Positions 12,901-24,006 of a stretch of 64,000 nt of DNA are shown here, in pieces. The stretch is taken from NCBI GenBank assembly GCA_011800805.1, contig MPNW01000094.1, positions 53,404 through 117,403 on the forward strand, in the 5' to 3' direction. The notes below the pieces were generated by a model. The model saw only the letters and a program-made list of their open reading frames with translations. It had not been told where the DNA came from and did no database searches. The position numbers and the translations under genes were made by a program. Numbering within the stretch: the stretch's first letter is position 1; each line of letters begins with the position of its first letter. This DNA is from Hirudo medicinalis. Its lineage: Eukaryota > Annelida > Clitellata > Hirudinida > Hirudinidae.

Positions 12901-15900
12901 TTATTGGTGATGATGATGACTGAGGGTTGCTATTCCTAGCCATTCAACAACAACATCTAGCGTCATGATACACCATTGGAGGCTTCAAACAACAAACACA
13001 CATGCTACTACCTACTACTGTGTCCCTAGCGCCTTCGAAAGAGAAGAAGGCTGCATAATTTTAACTGCTTATAATATAAATAAAAATATTATGCAGTGAT
13101 AAACAGGAAATTAATGCTTTTATTTAAACAATAAAATTCATATTAATCATTCAGCTTTACTTGCTTTTCTTAAATTTTATTTGAACAAACACTAGGTTTG
13201 GATTTGGAAAAAAAAAAAATTTCAACCTGGAAGGAACTGTGGACGAGCGTCTCATCCAAATCAATGACCACGCATTTCTTGTCCTTGTACTTCTCAGAAA
13301 CCGACTTCAATAAATAATTCTAAAAAAACAACGAACAAACAAAATGGTGCATTTCATTTAAAACAAATAGTTTTAAATAATTTAGAGCAACTTTAGTAAA
13401 CTTCATAGTTTTTTATGCGTGCACAAAATCAACCGTATCATTATGTTGACAAAACAAAGTGAAAACACTAATGCATTTCTGAGCATAATTAAACATGAGT
13501 CCATTAATTTTCATGCACATCTCAACAGTGAGAATGGATTGAGCACATGCATGAGATGCTAAAGCCATGTACAGTGAAAATGTTCACCACTTGTTATCAT
13601 CTACAGAAACAGCCAATGGATGAGTGGGTGGACTGATATATATGTATATATATGTGTATATATACGTGTATATATATACATATATATCGACTAAAATGCG
13701 TGAGAAAATTCCGTTTCAATCCATTTGAAGATTGTTCAATGACTTAAACATAGCTCTTGCCCTTGATAATCCAAGGATCAATCCCCCAACATTCGATTAT
13801 GCAGAGTCACTTAGCATAACAAAAAGGTTGTGGAACATGAGAGAGCATAAAATGTTTGGCTGGCGAATTTGCAAATTTTCCAAGATCAGCCAGTGCAAAT
13901 AATGAGAATAGTTTGAGTGCATGAGATGTTGAAGAAAATGCTGAGCACTCCAAGTAAGATGTGCTGTTGAGTAGCATGGCTGTTGTTACAACAACCAACA
14001 ATTTCATTTAATTCTCCTTACAGTAACAACTTCATTTCAAATCAATGAAGATAATAAGCACTTAGATACCACCACCACAACAACAACTACAACTAGCTGA
14101 CATGAACAACATGTAATGAAAAGGTCAATGTCTGGAAAATTATAAGATTCACAAAATAAGGAGCAAACCAATCAATGATTCAAAACATCTCAATGATGCA
14201 CCACACTGCTGGCATCATGCAGCAAGCATTCACTTAATTAGCACAATTAATCCCTTGCAGTAATAATGGTGATTATCACTAATATTGCAATATTGAACGA
14301 AAAAACTGTGCGATGCAGTGTTGCGGATCAAATGCATAAATGCATGGAATCAACGGACCGTGTGAGCCTGGACCCTGGGTCTCCTGCTTTCCTCCTCCTG
14401 TGTTGAGGGGGGTGTGCAGGATATCGACTGAGTGATGGGCGGTCGGAAGCAACAGAACAGTCTGCTGAGGAGACTTCCTGACCTGTGGCTGCTCTTTGTT
14501 TCTGGAACTTTGATTGATCGATAAAACCATCAATGAACATTCAATTGAACAATTAATAAATAAATTAATTGCTTAACCAAAAAAGTTAAATCTCCGTCAG
14601 CCAAATCGGTTCAAAGTTAAACTGAGAACATTAATTGGCTCTTAATTGAAGATGACGAATCAAACCAGGCAATAAATCAAGTAATAATTTCTAATTAATT
14701 CATGACTTAAGCACAAAAGTGAGTGCAGCCATTCTGAATCACAATAACGAATGAACCTCCTCTTCTGAATTGAATGAATACTTATGAAACTTCCTAGTTG
14801 AAATGGTGTGCAACAAGAATGGCAATTCTAAGCTTAACCTCTCACGAAATATAACAGGGGAAGAAATTAATATTATTATTAATTATTATTATTATATTAA
14901 TATTATTCACATAAACAAACGCACTGGAAATCAATAGCAAAATTACAAATACATTCATCTCATTCTTAAGTTAAATTCCAAAATATGATGTGCAATCTTC
15001 TATGGTCAAGAAAATATCAAGATGTGAAATCAGGAAATGAAACAAGGAAAAAAGAGCACTCCAGGCATTCCGAATGCATTGCAGACAAATTGGGTCAAGT
15101 GGCAGTCATCCAATGGAAATAGATGGACAATTAGTTTCAAGATGGCATCTAGTGATGAGATTAAGAAAGTGACCCCTTCTCATAGCAGTTCGTCTAGTTA
15201 TCTTACAAGGAGATTACGTGATCATAGATCTTAATATAAACGATGGTTGTAAAAACTAAATCACAAAAACCTCTTGAAGCCAACGATTTAGAAATAAATA
15301 AATGAAAATCAAATCACAAAGTGATCATTTCGTCAGCTCGAACACAGAAAAACAACTGCACATTTGCAGAAACAAAACTCATTCGTGCGAGAAAGTAACT
15401 GGAAGAATATATTTAAACAATCTAAGCTTCGACAAGATTGATGAAGAGTATTTCTCGAAATTTCTAATTTGTCTCTGAGCGAGTTTGTTACTCTGAGTCT
15501 CAAATAGACTGAGAAAAAAAACAGAATTCCAAATGTGGCTTCCTCTTTCACAACTTCAGTGAAAATCCCCCCTCTTCCCTTGAGTAGAAGCAAGGCGGCT
15601 TAGATGAAAAGTTGGAGATTATTTTGGCAAATTCAATATTTTTTGTGAGATAAATTTATTAATCTCATTTTAATTTCAAATGGTTCATTTTATGGTCTGT
15701 TCAAGTCAAGTCAATTAAAATTCTCATAATCATAAAAACTCCACGTTGAATAATTGGATGAAAGAATTAATAATTGGAAAAATACTGCTCACTATCAAAT
15801 TCCAATGAAAATAAAAACAAATAAATTATTATTATTAATAAATAATAGAATTTAAGAAACTCTAGCCTCTCATGGGCTCCAACATCCATTACAATATATT

Positions 15901-16724
15901 TGTAATTATTTTGTTTGCAATGTTATGGAAATTAGGCTCTTGTGGTAGCATCCCAAGAATGACAACATGAAGATCCACTTTAAATCTATAAATTCTAATC
16001 AACAGTTAGTATTGGGGAGTATAACAAGCATAATTATCATTGGCAATTTGATTGGATTTGTGGCTAATAGTCTGAATTCTTCAAATTCCCCATAACATTA
16101 AATGACTTTGGCCATATCACTATCTATTTTTGAGCAAAATAGTAAGTGGTAAATTACAGAGGAAAATTTATGTGATGCCTACCAAAACAATGTAATGTAA
16201 ACTTATTTTTATTGAAAAGTTTGCAAATGTTATTAATTTGTGGCTTGTATTTCTTACAAATAACTTTGTGACAGATTAATAAAAAACTTAATAACCAAGA
16301 TCTTGTACTTTTGAGTTCTACCTTTTTGAGCAATCTCTGCAGCATTCTGAGAAGAGACAAAAGTTGCTCAAAAAAATGATCACCCCAGAAATTCCTGATG
16401 CAAAACAACTACAAAAACAATGGTTCTCAGAGCAAACAAATTACTCAAAGAACTCAGAAAATAAATTATGATGTGTCTTTCTTCTACTAGAACTCCAGGA
16501 GTCACAACAACATCCAGAAATTTTTAAGAAATGTTCCTGGTATGCAAAAGGTTTCGAATGCAACAAAGTCACTCGAATAAAAGCAATGAATGAGTTCAAA
16601 ACATACACAAGACATCGTCTGAGACATAAACATGAATTTAAAACCAACCTTTATCGAGACATGAGGCCGAACTAGCGTTGTCCTCATCACGACTTGCCTG
16701 AGTTATGATGGACTGTGCGTCCAT
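7875..16724 (-). CDS. CTDSP: CTD small phosphatase (SCP/CTDSP family) with a Q/S/N-rich C-terminal tail
   Basis: This is a HAD-superfamily phosphoserine phosphatase. Vertebrate SCP1-3 dephosphorylate the RNA polymerase II C-terminal domain and other nuclear targets. The N-terminus [15 protein letters not shown] (16724-16649) resembles vertebrate SCPs. Catalytic exons are contiguous in phase: 13319-13227 with the DxDxT nucleophile motif ([15 protein letters not shown]), 12784-12728 ([17 protein letters not shown]), 12035-11943 ([16 protein letters not shown]), 9236-9138 ([16 protein letters not shown]), 8732-8646 ([14 protein letters not shown]) and 8420-7875 ([21 protein letters not shown]). 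After the phosphatase fold the protein continues for about 130 residues rich in Gln, Ser and Asn, absent from vertebrate SCPs. The 5' linker exons are unresolved. A 25-nt candidate exon (16346-16322, ECCRDCSK) would match the di-Cys region of SCPs, and a candidate exon near 14510-14340 is in compatible phase at its 5' end. Confidence 0.92.
9860..9904. repeat. AAT microsatellite in a CTDSP intron
   Basis: About fourteen uninterrupted AAT/TAA triplets. Other microsatellites in CTDSP introns are a CACT tetranucleotide run at 11457-11502 and an alternating TA/TG tract at about 13635-13690. Confidence 0.9.
13635..13690. repeat. Alternating TA/TG tract with inverted-repeat symmetry
   Basis: A roughly 55-bp purine-pyrimidine alternating tract in a CTDSP intron. 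The outer 18 or so bases on each side are reverse complements (atatatatgtatatatat at the left), so it could extrude a hairpin. Confidence 0.8.
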
Positions 16725-17566
16725 CAAATTAAAAAATAATTTAACTTTCTTCTCTCCACAAAACTAATAAGCAGACGGACCAAAACAAGTAAACGCAGCA
16801 GCACAATAGCCGAACATGACACTATACAAAAATCGCGTATTACTTTTTTTTCAAAACTACAACAAAGATGGCGATAAAAGATTTATTGGACAAGCGGTGA
16901 GTCGTTACATAGTACATCGAATAAATGTACAGCTAATTACAATAAATTCTATTTCGTAATGCAATTAAAGACAAAATGATGGACACTGACAAACAGCTAG
17001 AAAATCCTGTCACATACATATATGTCTAACATATATACATCCCGAACTTAATACAGTAATTTTTTTTTTAATTAGCTGTCCCCGCAATTATCACGGCTGA
17101 ATTACGATAAAATAAATAATCATGTGATATTTATGATAAAGGTTACATTTTTTAACTCCTAAAATTTATATAACATCAAATATATAATTTCATAACAGCT
17201 CGCTGGAAAAGATGCATTTGGTTACAACTTCTAAGATTTTGTAATCACTTTTCTTAAAAATCTAAATTTAAATTTCATATACAATATTATTATACTTGAT
17301 GTGAAATTTATCATACCGTAAATTCCGATTTGACTAAAAATAAGCATTATTCGAGGCTTGTGCTTTCTCTAATGTTGACATGTTATTTGGACGTAACGGA
17401 GTACAATTCTAATTCTAAGTTAGCAGATTGTTACTTATCGATGAGGTGATTGAGAATGTGTAAAGCGATGGTTCCCTAACTTATTTTTCTCAGCGCCCCT
17501 TTTCAAAGAAAATTTTTTTCCATGCCCCTCCTAAATAATACAACAAAAAATCAATGGGGAAGGTAA

Positions 17567-17612
17567 GAGACGTCATTTCAGCCTTTTCCAGGGGAGAAAA
17601 CCCTCGCATCTT
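17567..17612 (+). mobile_element. Fragment of the hAT family seen intact at 49300
   Basis: GACGTCATTTCA, then a TTTTCCAGGGG block and AAACCCTC, matches the left end of the element at 49300-49346 over about 45 bp with few differences. The terminal CAGGG is lost. Just upstream (17462-17500) is another hAT-like end resembling GGTTCCCTAACTT with cccc-rich flanks. Confidence 0.6.
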
Positions 17613-18898
17613 TTTTGCCCCTCGCAAAATGCCAGGGGCAAGGCCGTTGAGAGGGACAGGGGGAAAGTGCCCAGAGGACCAGCAATTTTTTATGGCCCGC
17701 CCGGATCATAAATTATTATAATTAGATGTGCAAAGTTTATAATTTATGCCTACATAATAATAGTATTGCCATAACTTTAAACTGCAACGACAAGGACTTA
17801 CGAACGAAAATATTTGCTGGTAAGGCATAGAAAGTATTATAAATAGAATGTATAATATAACCGCATTTTTTCAACTTAACGAAAATAATTTTTAAAAATA
17901 GTATCGATACCAACTAAATGTATATTATTACTATTTGAACGATGATTCGTATTTTTTTTAAATTTTGTTGGTACAAAATAAAACTAGTTTAGGAGTCATG
18001 GCTGCTGTGCCTGCCGAAATTTTTCGGCGGCCCTGGCCAGGGGGAAACAGCAACTCAGCCGTTGCTATTTCTAGACAACATCCCATTGACCCAAATTAAT
18101 TTAATGTATTTCTTCTTTCTTTATTTCATGCTTATTTTTTTTAACAATTCTCTTGATGTCATTGTCAACATTTTAAAAGTTAATTTAATCTTATACGTCT
18201 CTTTTTTGTCAATATCAAAATATAATTTCTGAAAGACTTTTTAAAAACTATTTTCTTCCTTTGAAACTTTTTATCGCTAAACATTTCAAATTTAATTTAC
18301 TTTAAAGTTAGACATTAATATTATTTTACTATTGATAAAATCTTTATCTCGGACGAGCATTAATATATTCGTTACTCAAAAGTTTTAACTTTTTGGTAGA
18401 AATCAAAACCAGTGTAAATAAACGTCTTTTAAAACAATGCCCCTTATAAATTACTCTCCATTTCTCAGTGACCGAACTATTTGTTAACCGATGTTAACCA
18501 ATACCATTTATGCCTTAATCATGAAATGGACGTCAATAAATCTACAAATTAAACTGTAACAATTTATTGCAAGCCAACGTCTAAACATGCAAATCCTGCA
18601 TATCATAAAAATCTCGTTATGCAGCGGAAGTTAGTATTACACACGAACCTTTTTAGAGATTATTATTAGATTTGTCCATAAAATCAATACAGCTTTTCAA
18701 AAATTTATGCTCAACCAAGTAGCTTGTTTAATAATTCGAGTTTTAACATACAACGTGATAGGTAACGACTGATGCTTTATAATTTATACTCGTGTAGGCA
18801 GAAAAAAAAATGGTCCGATTAATAAATCTCCCCTTCCTGTTAATATTACGAACAGGTTGTGAATGTCATTTAAAGGACTAAGCCATCAATAATCTGTG

Positions 18899-19070
18899 CA
18901 GAAATGGGGTACTTGGTACTAGTACTTGAGGACCGATTTCAGGTACTTGTACTCGTACTAAGTATTATTCAGTAAAGAACTAAAAGTAAAGCGTTAACTT
19001 AAGTACAGCCGAAGTACCTTTTACTTGTAACGAAGTACGGACGATTTTCAGTACTTTTAGTTGTCCTCAC
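18899..19070. mobile_element. hAT-like terminal remnant with GTACTT repeats
   Basis: It begins with CAGAAATGGGGTACTTGG and carries many GTACTT/AGTAC subrepeats in both orientations. This pattern is typical of subterminal regions of some hAT elements and is shared with the complete 82-bp element at 35433. I could not find a matching right end or a target duplication. Confidence 0.45.
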
Positions 19071-21214
19071 AAAGCGTTGCAATGTAATGTAAGCAAAGCT
19101 AAACATTAGTTAAAAATGACATAATATTTAAGCCGATTATGCAGCTTATTGCATTTTGCTTCAATACTAGTGAATACTAATAATAATGGTATGGTAGTGT
19201 GCTCGGGCATTTGCACGGTTTTATATCTAATGTTATGCACCGAAGTAATGATTAATGATAACTAACCATCCTACCTCTACTAGTTGGCTTACTAGAATGA
19301 GTGATAAGCTATTTGAAGATTTGGATAAGCATTTATGACTAACTTCTGTAAGACTATCCATTATACATTTGACTGAAAAACACTTTGAATGTTATTACAT
19401 AGTAGTAACAGTTTATGCATTAGTTCAGGCAGCTAAATTTGAAACATGATGAAATGATGCACGATCACAATAGAATAGCATAGGAAGATTGGCGAATGAC
19501 TATTTCAAAAGCATCTTCAATCAGTTCTTGGGTTACTTCAACTTGATTAGTACTATTTTTAAATAATACTATTTTTAATGACGACGACGACGACGATGAT
19601 GATGATCTGGAACAAAAGTTTATCTAGAGAAACGAAACCGATTAAGACTAGATGAAGGTCGATATGTCAGAAAACAGGATAATAAAAAATCCAGACTTGC
19701 AAATCAGCGAAAAACTGAGTCAACCTTTAGTTTGTCAACAGTTTTAGATGCTAACAATCAATAATAATAATTTGATCAATAAATTATTAAATTAATACTT
19801 ATTATTACTAATAATTTATTACATGTCAATTAATTAATTTTGAACTCCAAATGTTGCTGAAGTGGTAAGGAAGTTGGTGAACTGCAACAAGTGAAAGAGC
19901 CTTTATTCAAATAAATTATTAGCTGTAATCGAGTAATCATGTGTAATCCTTGGAATATTTTTTAACTCTGTTTTATTAGAGTGCAAATGCACAGAATATT
20001 AAAATGAACCTTTTGTAATGCACTAGAAAACAACGATTACTAAATATATTGTATGTATTAATCATGAAAATCAATAACATTAATAATAACCACATTTTTA
20101 AATTATTAATTTCTGATGAATAAACTAAACATGACCTCGTGATCCTAATAATCACTGTACTTTAATTAGCTCATCATTAACATTACTATGTTGAATAATG
20201 GAGCGGTAACAGTTTAAGAATAGTATTAGTAGGTTGCTAAGCTTAAATTTTGGGCTTTATTTAATTAATGGAGGTTTGAAAAACTTAGCCGCGACAAACC
20301 TGAATCCCATAAATTTTCATGTCCTATTCCAACATTTATTTTGGCAAGTTATCAGCACAATAGACACCTTTTACTTTTATAAATTGAAAAAGCCAACACT
20401 CAGTGGAAATTTTCTGGAGTTCGAATTAACTCCAATGTCTTTTTTTGATTTTTGTTATCGAAACAAACGGGAACTTTAAAACAATGTGTGCTTTCTTGCC
20501 CTTTCACTCACCAGCTATTCGCTAGTGATATGGACAGTGTCAGAGTGAATCACGGTGCGTGATCTCTCATTCTTATCACATGCCGGTCATCCTTGAACCG
20601 AACAAGAGTTTATTTCTTTTGGCACGTAGAATACCCATCAAAGGCTTTTGCCGAAAAACTGAGCTAATGACTATTATGCCAATAAGTTGAAAAATCATTA
20701 TTCGAACCAATTCTGAAGTGCAGACGTCTTGGAAGTATTTTTAATTAGCTAGATAGTAGCATTACTTTGAATATTGTCATAATCACTTGTTAAAAGCAGG
20801 TCTGTTTAGTATTTTGTATCCTTGCAAGGCTGGGAATATAACTTCCTTCAGTTGAACTTTAAATGCATTCAGAATTCGCTTTATACTGTAGCAAACTCAG
20901 TATAAGCCGAATTTAATCATTTCGGTAAATTTGAGCCCCATCGTTTAAAACACCATTAACGGAATAATTTCATTAAGCAGGAAATCTAAGAGAAACTTAA
21001 CGAAATAGTTAATAGATACTAAATTTGCATTTTCGTCTCATATGATCACTTGACTGAACAAAGGTGTTCTAATTAATTTCGGCGCTTTTCGGCGTCAAAA
21101 GACAAAATTGCGGTCAAATAACTTATCTGAAGGTAATTTAGCCTAATAAAGAAAATCAAACAATTTATTAGTCAAAAGATAGAAAACATCACAAAGCCGT
21201 CCGAACTGGGATGT

Positions 21215-21222
21215 TATATAAA
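21215..21222 (+). promoter_or_regulatory. TATA box of the HRG-1 gene
   Basis: TATATAAA lies 69 bp before the ATG, with a G/C-richer block just after it. The position fits a transcription start near 21245. Confidence 0.6.
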
Positions 21223-21290
21223 CCCTGCTTGCTTCGATTCGATCATATTTAGGACGTTGGTTGCTCTAGACTTTCGAAGACGACTAAGAG

Positions 21291-22023
21291 ATGGATCCCA
21301 ACAGCTGCTATTTCAAGTTAAAGCTGGCACTGTCCATCATCGGTGTATTTGTAGGTCTTTCCATAGCGGTTACCTTTGGCCTCGTTTACCACAACATCCA
21401 TACGGCAGTATGGGGCGGAGTATCAGGTGATTATTTCGTGTTGATATCGTGTTGATATCTTCTGAATTTAAAGTTTTATTTAATTGTCTAAAGGCGATTT
21501 TTCAGCTTACAAATCGATTTGTAAACCTGATGGCTAAACATTTTTTAACAGGACTTTTCGCCGCAGTTGCGCTCTACCTTCACATAAACTTCAAGAAAAC
21601 CAAGTGGCAAAATGGCAGAAAGCAGCTCCTAGCCATAACATGCATTGCCGCTTTCTTGCAAGTTGGATGTGTTGCAGCCTCCATAACTTATTTAGTGCTG
21701 GCCATAACTGAGAAGCAACGTAAGTTTTTGCACATTTTTATAAGTATTAAACTGCTTATATTTGGTTTTATACAAAGCTTACTAAAGAAATTGCTTCGCA
21801 CATAGATCAAATTTACAAACTTAAGCCATTTAAATATTAAAATTAATTTTCAGCCTTAACACCACGAGGCCCTAGAGCATTCTACCTTGCTTGCGTTTGG
21901 TCTGCCATGGCATGGAAATGGGCATTCTTGACCACCACCTACAGCTCAACTTACAGGCGCTTCCTGTCATGTCCTCTCAGCAATAGGGAGACCGAGAGAT
22001 TAATTCAAAATCCGACCGTCTAA
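21291..22023 (+). CDS. SLC48A1: Heme transporter HRG-1 (SLC48A1 family)
   Basis: HRG-1 proteins are small four-helix membrane permeases that move heme out of endosomes or lysosomes into the cytosol. Three exons (21291-21426, 21552-21719, 21854-22023) join in phase to 157 aa. Four hydrophobic segments are visible: SIIGVFVGLSIAVTFGLVYH, GVSGLFAAVALYLH, ITCIAAFLQVGCVAASITYL and FYLACVWSAMAWKWAFLTTT. The last matches the family's WSFISFKWAFL segment, and LVLAIT after helix 3 also matches. The His at the end of helix 2 (ALYLHINF) corresponds to the conserved heme-related His of the family. Both termini would be cytosolic. Identification rests on the pattern of these blocks rather than high identity. 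A TATA box lies upstream and a poly(A) signal at 22124. The 3' end converges on FMC1. Confidence 0.85.
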
Positions 22024-22123
22024 TTTTTCAACTTTTTTTTTTGTGGAATCTTCCATTCTTGACATTAAATTTGTTTTGGAATTAGTTTTATAAATTTCCA
22101 TTTTTTACTTGACTTTAACTGTA

Positions 22124-22129
22124 AATAAA
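22124..22129 (+). terminator. Poly(A) signal of HRG-1
   Basis: AATAAA 100 nt after the stop codon. The FMC1 signal (AATAAA on the minus strand, 22158-22163) lies only about 30 bp away on the opposite strand. Confidence 0.7.
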
Positions 22130-22157
22130 TGTGAATGGGCAGTTTCATTTCCTTGTT

Positions 22158-22163
22158 TTTATT
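22158..22163 (-). terminator. Poly(A) signal of FMC1
   Basis: AATAAA on the minus strand begins 97 nt past the FMC1 stop. Confidence 0.6.
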
Positions 22164-22259
22164 GGGATTTCTTATAAATTTATTGAATGCTTAAATCCAA
22201 AAGCCAAAAGTTTTCCTACAAAAGACTCGATGAACAGCGTTCAGACTTTTTAAGTTTTT

Positions 22260-23590
22260 CTAGAATTCAGTTTTCTTTGGCAGACTGAGGCCGACTAGGT
22301 TAGCAGATTTGTCAATCGAAAGCTCTTCTCTGGCATAAGCATTTCTCAGCTCCTGTCATAAAGATTTAACAAAAGCTCAATTAGTACTGGCATCTTTTAG
22401 CACAAAGATAGTAAACCTCACATTAAGTTTTCTTGAATTTTCCAGAAGGCAAAGATATGTTTCAGCAAGATAATTCATCTCATTTTCATCCTTGCAATGT
22501 TTCCTGCTAGTGACATCATGACTTCTGAACTGGCTCATCAAGTAAACATAAAGAGGAGAGTCCTTCACACAAGCCTGGAATGATTTTTAGGATGTCACCT
22601 TTACAACTAATCATGCATATTATGTGAATGCAATAGTCATTATTAAAAAAAATAGAAAAAATTGTAATTATTTGTTGATTTGAATTATTTATGAGTTATT
22701 TGCTAAAATTTGTAAGTAGTATCATATTGATCTTCAAGAGGATGTCAGGCCAACCAATGATGTACTGCCCCTTCCCAAGGTGACAGAAAATGATTTAATT
22801 TGAGTGAGAAAAGAAGGATCATTAAAATTGCAATATGCACAGGCATACAAAATCAGTCAAAACCATGTTTTGCTCCAAATGTCTTAAGCAATCTTTAAAT
22901 ACAATAGGAGCGCTATATAAATGAACGACATTTAATTGCTGCATTTATAATAACATGCTGAAGTTTAGAATTGTGTTAAACTTTACTTGAAAACAAAAAC
23001 ATTTAAATCCTCTTTTTCCAAAGTTTTAATACTAAAGATTTGAAAGTTTCAAAAATTCAGATTTATTATGCCTTCACATTCCTGGTCATAACCAGACATA
23101 AGTTCTAAAATGAAGTAGGTCAGAAAGTCATTCTGTTGTATCTTTGCAAGCCACATAGTGAAGCATTTGTTGGTAAATTCACTAAGATCTTTACAATTTT
23201 TCAAAACTACCAAAAACATTTGATAGGCTTTTGATAACGATACTGATTAGAGTGGCATATGTTCAACAGAACTTCAAGATCACTAAACTTAATAACTTAT
23301 CAAATGATCTTTATTAGGGAATGGTCCACGAGAATGGACCACCGTTTTAAAATCAGTTTTTGTGTAAACATAATGAAGGAGTATTTCTTTTACCTTGGAT
23401 GCAGATGCATTTTAAAGATGGACTCTACAGAAAAAGTACGTAAAAATTCTTTTTGAATGCATAAAAATCTATGCAGAACTGTTTCTGACTAGAATCAATA
23501 ATATCTTCAAGCTAAAGAAAGCATATAGATTACCTGATCTACTTGAATAAGTTTCAATTCATGAACGAGTCTGCGGAGTGTGTTAGCCAT
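22260..23590 (-). CDS. FMC1: FMC1, mitochondrial ATP synthase assembly factor
   Basis: FMC1 is a small LYR-like mitochondrial protein needed for assembly or stability of the F1 sector of ATP synthase. Three phase-0 exons (23590-23534, 22574-22422, 22352-22260) give exactly 100 aa. The start MANTLRRLVHELKLIQ is followed by YVYLMSQFRSHDVTSRKHC, TYLCLLENSRKLN and the C-terminal block SANLVGLSLPKKTEF, which matches the vertebrate ESAGLVGLKLP segment. The first exon is divergent from CBL: the two ATGs are 416 bp apart, so a shared promoter is likely. The 3' end converges on HRG-1. Confidence 0.9.
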
Positions 23591-24006
23591 AGTTACTGTT
23601 AGTCCTTTTGAAATAAAATGTCATTGAAGAAAAGCGAGTTAACTTTTAAAATCCAAACAACACAATTAACTAATTCCATAATCTCGTAGAATCAGTGTAA
23701 AAATAAATTATAAAATGGCATTTAAGCAAAATTATTTTAAATTAATTATATTACATTTAATAAAGAATTATTGCTATGATAATTATTAGTTGTAATAAAA
23801 TGCAAACATCATACAAAATTGATTTAATAATTTTTTATTTAAATAAACACAATTTTAAAGTTTATACATACCATTAACTTTTAAAAATGATGTTTGTTTT
23901 TAATTTTATATCTCCAAACCAGGAAGTTAGGTTGACAGACTGGTGCTCTCGATGTTTTGATATTTAGCTAGAAAATAATTTACTATCTAAATTCTGTTTG
24001 TTTCAA

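Larger units (their letters stand above)
16725..21214. other. Gene-poor stretch with transposon debris
   Basis: I found no exon I can support in these 4.5 kb. Recognisable content is hAT-type terminal debris at about 17462-18060 and a GTACTT-rich hAT-like end at about 18899-19070. Otherwise it is AT-rich unique sequence. An ORF at 20234-20479 has no recognisable similarity and was left out. Confidence 0.5.
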
